The notes: generated by a model from the letters alone, not told the origin. A stretch of DNA of 64,000 nt from Neisseria uirgultaei (GCF_962719845.1 NZ_CAUIYF010000003.1:133213-197212), one strand, 5' to 3'. Shown: positions 42,872 through 51,913, counted from the first letter of the stretch. Translations and numbers: made by a program.

Positions 42872-43807
42872 TCAGACCACAATTTCTTCCTTCTGTTTCG
42901 CTTCCTTGGCAATATTGTCGCGGCTCAAACCGAACATCAGCAAGAGCGGGCTGGCAACCAATACGGAAGAATAAATGCCGAACACGATGCCGATGGTCAA
43001 CGCCATAGAAAAGCCGTGCAAGGCCGCACCGCCGAACACCAGCATGGATACGACCATCGCCTCGGTCGAACCGTGGGTAATGATGGTACGACTCATCGTT
43101 GCGGTAATCGCGTTGTCGATGACCTCCGGCACGGTATGTCCGCGCATCGCCGGCTTGCGGAAGTTTTCACGGATACGGTCAAAGACGACGACGGATTCGT
43201 TCACAGAATAGCCCAATACGGCAAGAATGCCCGCCAAGACGGTCAGCGAAAATTCCCATTGGAAGAAGGCAAAGCAGCCGAGAATAATCACGATGTCGTG
43301 CATATTGGCGATAATGGCAGATACGGCAAAACGCCATTCAAAACGCATGGACAAGTAAATAATAATACCTGCCACTACGAAGCCCAATGCCATCAAACCA
43401 TTGGTAACCAATTCCTCACCGACTTGCGGGCCGATAAATTCGACTTGGCGCAAAGTAACGTCGGGACTGTCTTTTTTCAGCAAATCCATAACCTGATTGG
43501 ACAACTGTGCGGAAGTAACACCTTCTTTGTTCGGCAGGCGGATCATGATGTGTTTGTTCGTACCCAATGCCTGAACCTGTACATCACCCATTTTCAGCGT
43601 ATCGAGGCGTTCGCGCATCTTATTGACATCCGCACCCTGCTGATATTGGACTTCCATTACCGTACCGCCGGTAAATTCGACGGAGAAATTCAGGCCTCTG
43701 GTAACCAAGAAGAATACGGCGGCAATAAAGGTAACCAACGAAATGAAGGTTGTCAGTTTGCCGTAGCTCATAAACGGAATATCGCGTTTGATTTTAAAGA
43801 GTTCCAT
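42872..43807 (-). CDS. secF: Protein translocase subunit SecF
   Basis: SecF forms with SecD the proton-driven membrane complex that helps late export through SecYEG. The 311-aa protein has six membrane helices. The first periplasmic domain follows the N-terminal helix (LNFSVEFTGGTVMEVQ), and the C-terminal RND-like helices include GYSVNESVVVFDRIRENFR. It lies 3 nt after secD. Confidence 0.95.
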   Translation of the reverse strand: MELFKIKRDIPFMSYGKLTTFISLVTFIAAVFFLVTRGLNFSVEFTGGTVMEVQYQQGADVNKMRERLDTLKMGDVQVQALGTNKHIMIRLPNKEGVTSAQLSNQVMDLLKKDSPDVTLRQVEFIGPQVGEELVTNGLMALGFVVAGIIIYLSMRFEWRFAVSAIIANMHDIVIILGCFAFFQWEFSLTVLAGILAVLGYSVNESVVVFDRIRENFRKPAMRGHTVPEVIDNAITATMSRTIITHGSTEAMVVSMLVFGGAALHGFSMALTIGIVFGIYSSVLVASPLLLMFGLSRDNIAKEAKQKEEIVV

Positions 43808-43810
43808 AGC

Positions 43811-45667
43811 TTACTCCTTACCTGCCGCAGTTTCGGCTTCAGGTTTCCATACCGCACCGATGGAAATATTCTGCAATTTGCGTCTGCGTCCGTACCACAG
43901 ATTGACCAACGCACGGAATACGACGACGGACGAATACATCGAAGTCAGAATACCCAAACAGTGTACGACAGCAAAGCCGCGTACCGGGCCGGAACCGAAT
44001 ACCAAAAGCGCGATACCGGCAATCAGCGAAGTCAGGTTCGAATCGACAATGGTCGCCCATGCGTGTTGGAAACCGAGGTTGATGGCCTGCTGCGGCGGCA
44101 CACCGGCACGCAATTCTTCGCGGATACGTTCGTTAATCAAGACGTTGGAGTCGATTGCCATACCCAGCGTCAACGCCAGCGCGGCAATACCCGGCAACGT
44201 CAGCGTTGCCTGCATGGCAGACAAAATACCGATTAGGAACAGTATGTTGGTACTCAATGCAATGGTGGAAAAGAAACCCATCAGACGATAGTAAACCACC
44301 ATGAATGCAGCAACGATGGCAAAACCCCATAAAGTCGAATGGAAGCCTTTTTCGATGTTCTCCTTACCCAAAGACGGACCGATGGTACGTTCTTCGACAA
44401 TCTGCATCGGCGCGGCAAGGGATCCGGCGCGCAGCAGCAGCGAAGTATCGTTGGCTTCGGCCGTCGTCATGCTTCCGGAAATTTCCACGCGTCCGCCGGT
44501 AATGGCAGTACGGATAACCGGTGCGGTTACAACCTCGGATTTTCCTTGGTCGATCAAAACCATCGCCATGCGTTTGCCGACATTTGCGGCAGTCAGTTCG
44601 CCGAAAATGCTGCCGCCCGCGCTGTCCAAACTCAGACTGACGGCAGGTGCGCCCATTTGGTCGAAGCTGGGTTGCGCATCGTTGATATTGTCGCCGGTCA
44701 GCTCGACCTGTTTGCTGATCAGCAGGGTTTCGGGATGCTCCCCGCCGCTCGAAAGCAGCTCGTAACCTGCGGGTACATTACCTTCCGAAGCCTCGCGCAA
44801 CTTAACAGGATCATCCTCCACCATGCGCACTTCCAAAGTCGCAGTACGGCCGATAATGTCTTTTGCCTTGGCAGTATCTTGCACGCCGGGAAGCTGTACG
44901 ACAATGCGGTCCAAACCTGACTGTTGGATAATCGGCTCTGCCACGCCCAATTCGTTTACACGGTTATGCAGGGTAGTGATGTTCTGTTTGACCGCATCGG
45001 AACGTACTTTATTCACCGCCTCTTCCGAAAGCGTCAATACAATATTGCTACCTTCCGAATTTAACGTTGCCTCAGGAAACAGCTTGCGCAACTGCGGCAG
45101 TGCCTTTTGCACATCACCGGCATCCTGCAAAGGGACGGTCAGGCTGTTTTCAGCCTGACGCACCGTGCCGCTGCGGATTTTTTCGCGGCGCAGTTCGCGG
45201 CGGATGTCGCCCGAATAACGTTCAAACGTTTTCTGCATCGCGGCTTTCATATCGACCTGCATGGTGAAATGCACGCCGCCGCGCAAGTCCAGACCCAAGA
45301 ACATCGGATTGGCTTTGATTTTCGCCATCCATTCGGGGCTGTCCGCCAACAGGTTGAGCGCGGTAATATACCCTTCGCCCAAAGTATTTTCGATGATGTC
45401 GCGCGCTTTAAGCTGCGTTTCGGTGTCTTTAAAACGCACTTTCAGTGAATTGTCCACAACAAACATCCCGTCGGTCTGAATACCCGCGTTTTGCAGTGCG
45501 GCATCCACTTTGGATTGAGTCTGTTCGTTGATGATGATGGCTTGTCGGTTGGTCGATACCTGCACGGCGGGCGTTTCGCCGAATAGGTTGGGCAGCGAAT
45601 ACACTGCGGCAACCGCAATCGTGAACACAATCAGCAGATATTTCCATAAAGGATAACGGTTCATCAT
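43811..45667 (-). CDS. secD: Protein translocase subunit SecD
   Basis: The 618-aa protein has an N-terminal helix and a large periplasmic P1 domain starting DLRGGVHFTMQVDM (about 134). The C-terminal helices have the conserved ALTLGMAIDSNVLINERIREELR block (about 505-527). The length matches E. coli SecD (615). AAGGAACA precedes two adjacent ATGs. It works with SecF and YajC, all in the order yajC-secD-secF on the minus strand. Confidence 0.95.
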   Translation of the reverse strand: MMNRYPLWKYLLIVFTIAVAAVYSLPNLFGETPAVQVSTNRQAIIINEQTQSKVDAALQNAGIQTDGMFVVDNSLKVRFKDTETQLKARDIIENTLGEGYITALNLLADSPEWMAKIKANPMFLGLDLRGGVHFTMQVDMKAAMQKTFERYSGDIRRELRREKIRSGTVRQAENSLTVPLQDAGDVQKALPQLRKLFPEATLNSEGSNIVLTLSEEAVNKVRSDAVKQNITTLHNRVNELGVAEPIIQQSGLDRIVVQLPGVQDTAKAKDIIGRTATLEVRMVEDDPVKLREASEGNVPAGYELLSSGGEHPETLLISKQVELTGDNINDAQPSFDQMGAPAVSLSLDSAGGSIFGELTAANVGKRMAMVLIDQGKSEVVTAPVIRTAITGGRVEISGSMTTAEANDTSLLLRAGSLAAPMQIVEERTIGPSLGKENIEKGFHSTLWGFAIVAAFMVVYYRLMGFFSTIALSTNILFLIGILSAMQATLTLPGIAALALTLGMAIDSNVLINERIREELRAGVPPQQAINLGFQHAWATIVDSNLTSLIAGIALLVFGSGPVRGFAVVHCLGILTSMYSSVVVFRALVNLWYGRRRKLQNISIGAVWKPEAETAAGKE

Positions 45668-45875
45668 TGTTCCTTAATGGTTGAAACCCCACCCTTTCGG
45701 TGGTGTCGGAATCGGGCTATTTCAGAAGAGGCAAAACCCCTTCCCAGTCAGACGAGACCGGAGGGCGGCATCCTGAATATGCCGCCCTGCGTGTCGGAAC
45801 ATGGTCAAGCCTTCGGTTGGAATTCAAAACAAAGTGCCGCATACGGGCTTTCCCGATGCGGCTTGTCGGCACAAA
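45668..45875 (-). other. yajC-secD intercistronic region with stacked hairpins
   Basis: A 208-nt gap inside an otherwise compact operon. It contains AGGGCGGCAT/ATGCCGCCCT (45762-45771 with 45779-45788), a bulged GCCGCAT..CGGG/CCCGATGCGGC hairpin (45836-45862) and a short CCACC/GGTGG stem (about 45688-45702). None is followed by a clear T run, so processing or stabilisation is more likely than termination. Confidence 0.6.
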
Positions 45876-46142
45876 TCAATCGACTTTTGAGGCAATCGCA
45901 TTGCGTTCCACTTCGACCTCGATTTTTGTACCCTGTCCGATATCCACGGTAAAAAACTGTTCGCCGACTCTGGTTACCTTACCCTTGAAACCTGCCGCCA
46001 AGACCACTTTATCGCCGGCTTTCAAGGCGGCAAGCATTGCCTGATGCGCTTTGAATTTCTTTTGTTGGGGGCGCATGATCAGGAAGTAGAACACCACCAT
46101 AATCAACACCAAAGGAGCAAATTGTGCAACAGCTTGATTCAT
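45876..46142 (-). CDS. yajC: Preprotein translocase subunit YajC
   Basis: The 88-aa protein has one N-terminal membrane helix, LVLIMVVFYFLIMRPQQKKFK (about 12-32), with the typical RPQQKK motif. A small soluble domain follows (LKAGDKVVLAAGFKGKVTRVGEQFFTVDIGQGTKIEVE). It associates with SecDF. Confidence 0.94.
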   Translation of the reverse strand: MNQAVAQFAPLVLIMVVFYFLIMRPQQKKFKAHQAMLAALKAGDKVVLAAGFKGKVTRVGEQFFTVDIGQGTKIEVEVERNAIASKVD

Positions 46143-46272
46143 AATTTATCCGTTCTTTCTAAATATGATTGAAAATCGAGCGGGGTATATAATAGCATAA
46201 GACCGTAAACAATATATCGGGTTTGCTGCCCATACCCAACCGTATGCCGTCTGCAACCCCTTTCCCGAACCC

Positions 46273-47391
46273 ATGCCGCTGACCCGCCTGTTCCTGAAAC
46301 TCTACGCCCTGCTGCGCCTTTTTTTGGGCAAAAACGCCCAGACCGCCTGGCTTTTCCACCCCGCCTGCACCGGACACGAACCCGGAGCAAACCATCCCGA
46401 TTCGCCCGACCGCATCCTCTGCATCGAGCAGGCATTGCGCCGCGCCGGTATTTGGCAGCACCTCCAAACCGTAGAGGCGGAAGAAATCAGCGATACGCGC
46501 CTTGCACTTGTCCACTCGAGCAAATATCTGAACCGTTTGGAATCTTGCCTACCCGAAGACGGCAAGATTTGCCGTTTGGACGACGACACCGTTATCAGCA
46601 AAAACTCCCTGTCCGCCGCCCGTTTTTCCGCCGGTTCGGCAGTTCAGGCGGTCGATATGGTCATGAAACGCAAAGCATGGCATGCCTTTTGCGTCGCCCG
46701 CCCGCCGGGGCATCACGCGAAAAGCGGCAAAGCCGGCGGATTCTGCCTGCTGAACAACGTTGCCGCCGGCGTCATGCATGCCATTGCCGAATACCGCCTG
46801 AAACGCATTGCCGTCATCGATTTCGATGTCCACTACGGCGACGGTACGGCAGAAATATTCAAAGACGATCCGCGCATCCTGTTTTTCAACCTGTTTGAAA
46901 CCGACCTTTTCCCCTTCCCCGAAAACAACGATATGCCCGATGGCGGCAATATGGTGCACCTGCCCTTGCCGCCGGGAACGGGCAGCCGCACATTCCGCGA
47001 AGCCGTCCGCAGACAGTGGCTGCCCCGGCTTGCCGCATTCAAACCCGAACTGGTACTGCTGTCGGCAGGATTCGACGCACACCGTCTGGACGAATCGGGC
47101 AGGCTCAACCTGCACGAGGCAGATTTTGCCTGGCTGACACACAAAATCATTCAGACGGCATCGGGCTGCCCCGGCAAAATCGTATCCGTACTCGAAGGCG
47201 GCTACACCCTTGAACCTCTGGCACAATCTGCTGCCGAGCATATCCGCGTGCTGGCAGGGCTGGGCAAATCCGATGCCGCAACCGCCTATCAGAAAACACT
47301 GAACCCGACAAAAAAACGGTTTGCCAAACCGAAAACCGGACAGGTACGCCAACCTACCCAATCCGACCGTTACGATATAAATGCCGTCTGA
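46273..47391 (+). CDS. HDAC-superfamily deacetylase (AcuC / acetylpolyamine amidohydrolase type)
   Basis: The 372-aa protein shows the zinc-dependent arginase/deacetylase fold: RPPGHHAKSGKAGGFCLLNNVAAG (catalytic HH pair, about 143-166), DFDVHYGDGT (zinc Asp/His, about 184-193), SAGFDAHRLD (zinc Asp) and VLEGGYTLEPLA. Substrates of bacterial members include acetylated polyamines and lysines; which applies here is unknown. It lacks a signal peptide. The stop codon lies in an uptake sequence (aat gcc gtc tga), giving the C-terminus INAV. Confidence 0.85.
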   Translation: MPLTRLFLKLYALLRLFLGKNAQTAWLFHPACTGHEPGANHPDSPDRILCIEQALRRAGIWQHLQTVEAEEISDTRLALVHSSKYLNRLESCLPEDGKICRLDDDTVISKNSLSAARFSAGSAVQAVDMVMKRKAWHAFCVARPPGHHAKSGKAGGFCLLNNVAAGVMHAIAEYRLKRIAVIDFDVHYGDGTAEIFKDDPRILFFNLFETDLFPFPENNDMPDGGNMVHLPLPPGTGSRTFREAVRRQWLPRLAAFKPELVLLSAGFDAHRLDESGRLNLHEADFAWLTHKIIQTASGCPGKIVSVLEGGYTLEPLAQSAAEHIRVLAGLGKSDAATAYQKTLNPTKKRFAKPKTGQVRQPTQSDRYDINAV

Positions 47392-47416
47392 AGCCGATTC
47401 GGTTTTCAGACGGCAT
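47381..47416 (+). terminator. DUS inverted-pair terminator after the deacetylase gene
   Basis: ATGCCGTCTGAA (47381-47392) contains the stop codon; complement at 47405-47416. A further lone reverse DUS lies at 47558-47569. Confidence 0.75.
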
Positions 47417-47595
47417 CATTATTTGACCTGACGCAAACAGAAAGCCTTCCGCGTGCTTAAACACGTCTCTTGTAGTAAAATAACATCTAAACAGATTCAA
47501 CCGGAAACGGTCAGGCTTCTTCACACCATTCCCATTTCAACCGCCGTCCGACATTTTTCAGACGGCATTCCTACTTGAAAACAAGGAGCGTTACA

Positions 47596-48660
47596 ATGAA
47601 AGCAGCACGTTTTTACGATAAAGGCGACATCCGCATCGAAGACATCCCCGAACCGGCCGTCGCCCCCGGCACCGTCGGCATCAATGTCGCCTGGTGCGGC
47701 ATCTGCGGCACCGACCTGCACGAATTCATGGAAGGCCCGATTTTCATCCCGCCCTGCGGCCATCCGCACCCGATTTCCGGCGAGTCTGCGCCAGTAACCA
47801 TGGGACACGAGTTCTCCGGCGTGGTTTATGCCGTCGGCGAAGGCGTGGACGACATCAAAGTCGGACAACACGTCGTGGTCGAACCCTACATCATCCGCGA
47901 CGACGTACCAACCGGCGAAGGCAGCAACTACCACCTATCCAAAGACATGAACTTTATCGGCTTGGGCGGCTGCGGCGGCGGCTTGTCTGAAAAAATCGCC
48001 GTCAAACGCCGTTGGGTGCATCCGATTTCCGACAAAATCCCGTTGGATCAAGCCGCTTTGATCGAACCGCTGTCTGTCGGACACCACGCTTATGTACGCA
48101 GCGGCGCGAAAGCAGGCGATGTCGCATTGGTTGGCGGTGCAGGCCCGATCGGTTTGCTGTTGGCTGCCGTGTTGAAAGCCAAAGGCATCAAAGTCATCAT
48201 TACCGAATTGAGCAAAGCACGCAAAGACAAAGCGCGCGAATCCGGCGTTGCCGACTACATCCTCGACCCGTCCGAAGTCGATGTTGTCGAAGAAGTGAAA
48301 AAACTGACCGGCAGCGAAGGCGTGGACGTTGCATTCGAATGCACCAGCGTCAACAAAGTAATGGATACCTTGGTAGAAGCATGTAAACCTGCCGCCAATT
48401 TGGTCATCGTATCTATTTGGAGCCACCCTGCTACCATCAACGTCCACAGCGTTGTGATGAAAGAGCTGGACGTGCGCGGCACCATCGCCTACTGCAACGA
48501 CCACGCCGAAACCATCAAATTGGTTGAAGAAGGCAAAATCAACCTTGAGCCTTTCATCACCCAACGCATCAAACTGGACGAACTGGTTTCCGAAGGCTTT
48601 GAGCGTCTGATTCACAACAACGAATCCGCCGTTAAAATTATTGTGAATCCAAACCTGTAA
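47596..48660 (+). CDS. Zinc-dependent alcohol dehydrogenase, 2,3-butanediol dehydrogenase type
   Basis: The 354-aa medium-chain dehydrogenase has catalytic zinc ligands in WCGICGTDLHEF (C36) and MGHEFSGVV (H, E). The Rossmann motif is VGGAGPIGLLLAAVLKAKG (about 176-194). HPHPISGESAPVTMGHEFSG and GGCGGGLSEKIAV resemble (R,R)-butanediol dehydrogenases. The structural-zinc four-cysteine lobe is not obvious. AAGGAG precedes the ATG at 47596. The substrate is inferred by similarity only. Confidence 0.82.
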   Translation: MKAARFYDKGDIRIEDIPEPAVAPGTVGINVAWCGICGTDLHEFMEGPIFIPPCGHPHPISGESAPVTMGHEFSGVVYAVGEGVDDIKVGQHVVVEPYIIRDDVPTGEGSNYHLSKDMNFIGLGGCGGGLSEKIAVKRRWVHPISDKIPLDQAALIEPLSVGHHAYVRSGAKAGDVALVGGAGPIGLLLAAVLKAKGIKVIITELSKARKDKARESGVADYILDPSEVDVVEEVKKLTGSEGVDVAFECTSVNKVMDTLVEACKPAANLVIVSIWSHPATINVHSVVMKELDVRGTIAYCNDHAETIKLVEEGKINLEPFITQRIKLDELVSEGFERLIHNNESAVKIIVNPNL

Positions 48661-48685
48661 GCAAATTACATTTGCAACAGCACAA

Positions 48686-48712
48686 ATGCCGTCTGAAACG
48701 CTCAGACGGCAT
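48686..48712 (+). terminator. DUS hairpin after the dehydrogenase gene
   Basis: ATGCCGTCTGAA (48686-48697) and CTCAGACGGCAT (48701-48712, one change), followed by TTTTT. Confidence 0.8.
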
Positions 48713-48801
48713 TTTTCCAACGAAACGCAACAGGCGTATTGCCCGAAAGCAGCCGTTTAGCCTATCATTCTGAACAAACAGAAACAAACAGAGGGAAAAT
48801 C

Positions 48802-49125
48802 ATGGGAGATTCCGTACTATCCGCCATCCAACAAACCATCATCCAGCGCAAATCTGCCGACCCGTCCGAATCTTACGTCGCACAGCTCCTGCACAAGGGC
48901 GAGGACAAAATCCTAAAAAAAGTGATTGAAGAAGCGGGCGAAGTGTTGATGGCATCCAAAGACAAAGACCCGTCCCACCTGGTTTACGAAGTTGCCGACT
49001 TATGGTTTCACACCATGATTCTTCTGACACACCACGACCTGAAGGCGGAAGACGTACTGGACGAACTTGCGCTCCGTCAAGGTTTGTCGGGCTTGGCCGA
49101 AAAAGCCGCTCGCACAAAATCTTGA
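48802..49125 (+). CDS. hisE: Phosphoribosyl-ATP pyrophosphatase
   Basis: This is the second step of histidine synthesis (PR-ATP to PR-AMP). The 107-aa all-alpha MazG-like protein has SYVAQLLHKGEDKILKKVIEEAGEVLMASKDKD with the metal-binding glutamates EEAGE, and EVADLWFHTMILL. GAGGGAAAATC precedes the ATG at 48802. It is separate from hisI (23337), so the two steps are unfused and unlinked. Confidence 0.94.
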   Translation: MGDSVLSAIQQTIIQRKSADPSESYVAQLLHKGEDKILKKVIEEAGEVLMASKDKDPSHLVYEVADLWFHTMILLTHHDLKAEDVLDELALRQGLSGLAEKAARTKS

Positions 49126-49196
49126 ATTTATATTACAATCCGCACTTTCCCACATTCAATCCGTCTGACCGCTTTTCAGACGGCATCGGAGCCGTT

Positions 49197-49520
49197 ATGG
49201 ACAACTGTATTTTCTGTAAAATTGCCGCCAAAGAGATTCCGGCGCAAACCGTCTATGAAGACGGCGAAATGGTTTGTTTCAAAGACATCAACCCCGCCGC
49301 TCCGGTTCATCTGCTGCTGATTCCCAAAGTCCATTTCGATTCGTTGGCACACGCCGCTCCCGAACATCAGCCCCTTTTGGGAAAAATGATGCTGAAAGTT
49401 CCCGAAATCGCCAAAGCGGCAGGACTGGCAGACGGCTTCAAAACCCTAATCAATACCGGCAAAGGTGGCGGACAAGAAGTCTTCCACCTGCATATACACA
49501 TCATGGGCACACCGGTATAA
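49197..49520 (+). CDS. hinT: HIT family purine nucleoside phosphoramidase (HinT-like)
   Basis: The 107-aa protein MDNCIFCKIAAKEIPAQTVYEDGEMVCFKDINPAAPVHLLLIPK ends with the histidine triad EVFHLHIHIMG. HinT hydrolyses AMP-lysine-type phosphoramidates. CGGAG precedes the ATG. The frame is open upstream across hisE but the family N-terminus fixes the start. A reverse uptake sequence lies 13 nt upstream. Confidence 0.92.
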   Translation: MDNCIFCKIAAKEIPAQTVYEDGEMVCFKDINPAAPVHLLLIPKVHFDSLAHAAPEHQPLLGKMMLKVPEIAKAAGLADGFKTLINTGKGGGQEVFHLHIHIMGTPV

Positions 49521-49566
49521 ACCGTTATTTCACAATCAACCCCTAATACTTACTTAAGGATACATC

Positions 49567-49770
49567 ATGGGCAGTTTTTCTCTGACGCACTGGATTATCG
49601 TATTAATTATCGTCGTTTTGATATTTGGCACCAAAAAACTGCGCAACGTCGGCAAAGACCTCGGCGGCGCAGTTCATGACTTCAAACAGGGGCTGAACGA
49701 AGGCACCGATGGCAAAGATGCCGGAAAAGACGACGTAATCGAACATAAAAAAGACGAAGACAAAGCATAA
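49567..49770 (+). CDS. tatA: Twin-arginine translocase subunit TatA
   Basis: The 67-aa protein has one N-terminal helix MGSFSLTHWIIVLIIVVLIFGTKKLRNVGKDLGGAVHDFKQ, with the FGTKKLR hinge and amphipathic helix typical of TatA. An acidic and lysine-rich tail follows. TatA oligomers form the translocation element. First gene of tatABC; tatB starts 4 nt later. Confidence 0.95.
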   Translation: MGSFSLTHWIIVLIIVVLIFGTKKLRNVGKDLGGAVHDFKQGLNEGTDGKDAGKDDVIEHKKDEDKA

Positions 49771-49773
49771 CGT

Positions 49774-50460
49774 ATGTTTGATTTCGGTTTGGGCGAGCTG
49801 ATTTTGGTCGGCGTTATCGCCCTGATTGTCCTTGGTCCAGAACGCCTGCCCGAAGCCGCCCGCACTGCCGGACGGCTCATCGGCAGGCTGCAACGCTTTG
49901 TCGGCAGCGTCAAGCAGGAATTTGACACTCAAATCGAACTGGAAGAACTGAGGAAGGCAAAGCAGGAATTCGAAGCTGCCGCCGCTCAGGTTCGAGACAG
50001 CCTCAAAGAAACCGATACGGATATGCATAACAGCCTGCACGACATTTCCGACGGCCTGAAGCCCTGGGAAAAACTGCCCGAACAGCGGACGCCTGCCGAT
50101 TTCGGCGTTGATGAAGGCGGCAATCCCCTTCATGATACGGCAAACACCGTATCAGACGGCATTTCCTACGTTATGCCGTCTGAACGTTCCGATACTTCCG
50201 CCGAAACCCTTGGGGACGACGGGCAAACCGGCGGCGCAGCCGAGCCTTCGGAAACCGATAAAGACCGCGCATGGCGCGAATACCTGACCGCACCTTCTTC
50301 GCCTGCCACACAGACCGTGGAAGTCAGCTATATCGATACCGCTGCTGTTGAAACCCCTGTTCCGCATACCACTTCGCTGCGTAAACAGGCCATAAGCCGC
50401 AAACGCGATTTGCGTCCTAAATCCCGCGCCAAACCTAAATTGCGCGTCCGTAAATCATAA
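49774..50460 (+). CDS. tatB: Twin-arginine translocase subunit TatB
   Basis: MFDFGLGELILVGVIALIVLGPERLPEAARTAGRLIGRLQRFV is the TatB signature, with the conserved glutamate in the helix and the GPERLP hinge. The 228-aa length exceeds E. coli TatB (171). The C-terminal tail (about 110-228) is low-complexity and holds a near-perfect inverted DUS pair (50151-50184) encoding SDGISYVMPSE, so the tail appears partly built from uptake sequence. It acts with TatC as the receptor for RR signal peptides. Confidence 0.94.
   Translation: MFDFGLGELILVGVIALIVLGPERLPEAARTAGRLIGRLQRFVGSVKQEFDTQIELEELRKAKQEFEAAAAQVRDSLKETDTDMHNSLHDISDGLKPWEKLPEQRTPADFGVDEGGNPLHDTANTVSDGISYVMPSERSDTSAETLGDDGQTGGAAEPSETDKDRAWREYLTAPSSPATQTVEVSYIDTAAVETPVPHTTSLRKQAISRKRDLRPKSRAKPKLRVRKS
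50151..50184 (+). repeat. Intragenic DUS pair in tatB
   Basis: ATCAGACGGCAT (50151-50162, one change) and ATGCCGTCTGAA (50173-50184) lie in frame inside the disordered TatB tail. Confidence 0.85.
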
Positions 50461-50473
50461 AGAGGGCAATCCG

Positions 50474-51244
50474 GTGTCCGAAACACAAAACGAACAACCC
50501 GTCCAACCGCTTGTCGAACACCTCATCGAGCTGCGCCGCCGCCTGATGTGGACGGTTGTCGGCATCTTAGTCTGCTTTTTCGGCCTAATGCCGTTTGCCC
50601 AACAACTCTATACTTTTATCGCCGACCCGCTGATGGCAAACCTGCCAAAAGACACCAGCATGATTGCCACCGACGTCATCGCACCATTTTTCGTGCCGGT
50701 CAAAGTTACCCTGATGGCGGCATTTTTAATTTCGCTGCCGCATACGCTCTACCAAATCTGGGCATTCGTCGCCCCCGCACTCTATCAAAACGAAAAACGC
50801 CTGATTACCCCGCTTGTCCTCTCAAGCGTCAGCCTGTTTTTCATCGGCATGGCATTTGCCTACTTTCTGGTTTTCCCCGTCATTTTCAAATTCCTTGCCG
50901 GCGTTACCCCTGTCGGCGTCAATATGGCGACAGACATCGACAAATACCTGTCCTTTATCTTAGGCATGTTCGTTGCGTTCGGCACAACCTTTGAAGTTCC
51001 CATCGTCGTTATCCTGTTAACCAAAATCGGCGTGGTAACAACCGGACAGCTCAAACATGCCCGCCCCTATGTCATTGTCGGTGCTTTTGTCATTGCTGCA
51101 GTCATCACACCGCCCGATGTGATTTCACAAACCCTGCTTGCCATTCCGCTGATTCTCTTATACGAAGCAGGTATTTGGTTCGGACGCTTCTTCACTCCAC
51201 ATTCAGAACAGGATGGCGACATACAGCCGTCTGCAAAAACCTGA
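50474..51244 (+). CDS. tatC: Twin-arginine translocase subunit TatC
   Basis: The 256-aa protein has six membrane helices and the N-terminal LVEHLIELRRRLMW plus the conserved periplasmic and cytoplasmic loops (FVAPALYQNEKRL, FGTTFEVP). It recognises RR signal peptides. The start is GTG at 50474, 7 nt after AGAGGG; no ATG fits the family start. Confidence 0.95.
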   Translation: MSETQNEQPVQPLVEHLIELRRRLMWTVVGILVCFFGLMPFAQQLYTFIADPLMANLPKDTSMIATDVIAPFFVPVKVTLMAAFLISLPHTLYQIWAFVAPALYQNEKRLITPLVLSSVSLFFIGMAFAYFLVFPVIFKFLAGVTPVGVNMATDIDKYLSFILGMFVAFGTTFEVPIVVILLTKIGVVTTGQLKHARPYVIVGAFVIAAVITPPDVISQTLLAIPLILLYEAGIWFGRFFTPHSEQDGDIQPSAKT

Positions 51245-51296
51245 CACTATGCCGTCTGAAGCCTCACCTCATACCGCCACAGATTAAGGAATACCT

Positions 51297-51905
51297 TTGA
51301 ATACCCTCTATTTAGGTTCAAACAGCCCACGCAGAATGGAAATCCTGACGCAGTTGGGCTATCGGGTCGTCAAGCTGCCTGCCGAGATCGACGAAACGGT
51401 CAGACAGAACGAAGACCCTGCCCGTTACGTTCAAAGGATGGCGGAAGAAAAAAACCGAACCGCCCTGACCCTCTTTTGCGAAACCAACGGCGCAATGCCT
51501 GACTTTCCCTTGATTACAGCGGATACCTGCGTTGTTTCAGACGGCATTATATTAGGCAAACCCCGCTCCCAAGCCGAAGCGGCAACCTTTCTGAACCTGC
51601 TGTCGGGAACCCGGCATACCGTCCTGACTGCCGTCTGCATCCGTTATCGCGGCAAAACGACAAGCCGCGTCCAAACCAACAACGTCGTTTTCAAACCCCT
51701 GAGTTCGGAAGAAATTTCCGCCTATGTGCAAAGCGGCGAACCGATGGACAAAGCCGGCGCCTACGCCGTACAAGGCATAGGCGGCATCTTTATCCAATCT
51801 ATCGAAGGCAGCTTCAGCGGCATTATGGGGCTGCCCGTTTATGAAACCGTTTCCATGTTGCAGGATTTGGGATACCGCTCCCCCTTATCCGCCCTTAAAC
51901 CGTAA
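51297..51905 (+). CDS. maf: Maf-type nucleoside triphosphate pyrophosphatase
   Basis: The 202-aa protein has the Maf N-terminal LYLGSNSPRRMEILTQLGY with the SxSPRR motif. The core ADTCVVSDGIILGKPRSQAEA follows, then YAVQGIGGIFIQSIEGSFSGIMGLPVYE. Similar proteins hydrolyse dTTP/UTP or modified nucleotides. The start is TTG at 51297 behind AAGGAA; no ATG is available near the conserved N-terminus. The conserved SDGIILG is encoded by an uptake sequence (51538-51549). Confidence 0.9.
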   Translation: MNTLYLGSNSPRRMEILTQLGYRVVKLPAEIDETVRQNEDPARYVQRMAEEKNRTALTLFCETNGAMPDFPLITADTCVVSDGIILGKPRSQAEAATFLNLLSGTRHTVLTAVCIRYRGKTTSRVQTNNVVFKPLSSEEISAYVQSGEPMDKAGAYAVQGIGGIFIQSIEGSFSGIMGLPVYETVSMLQDLGYRSPLSALKP

Positions 51906-51913
51906 AGTCCGCC

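Noticed and set aside
46169..46193. Promoter for the deacetylase gene (TTGAAA ... TATAAT)
   Set aside because: Spacing of 13 bp is too short, and no alternative -35 is convincing.
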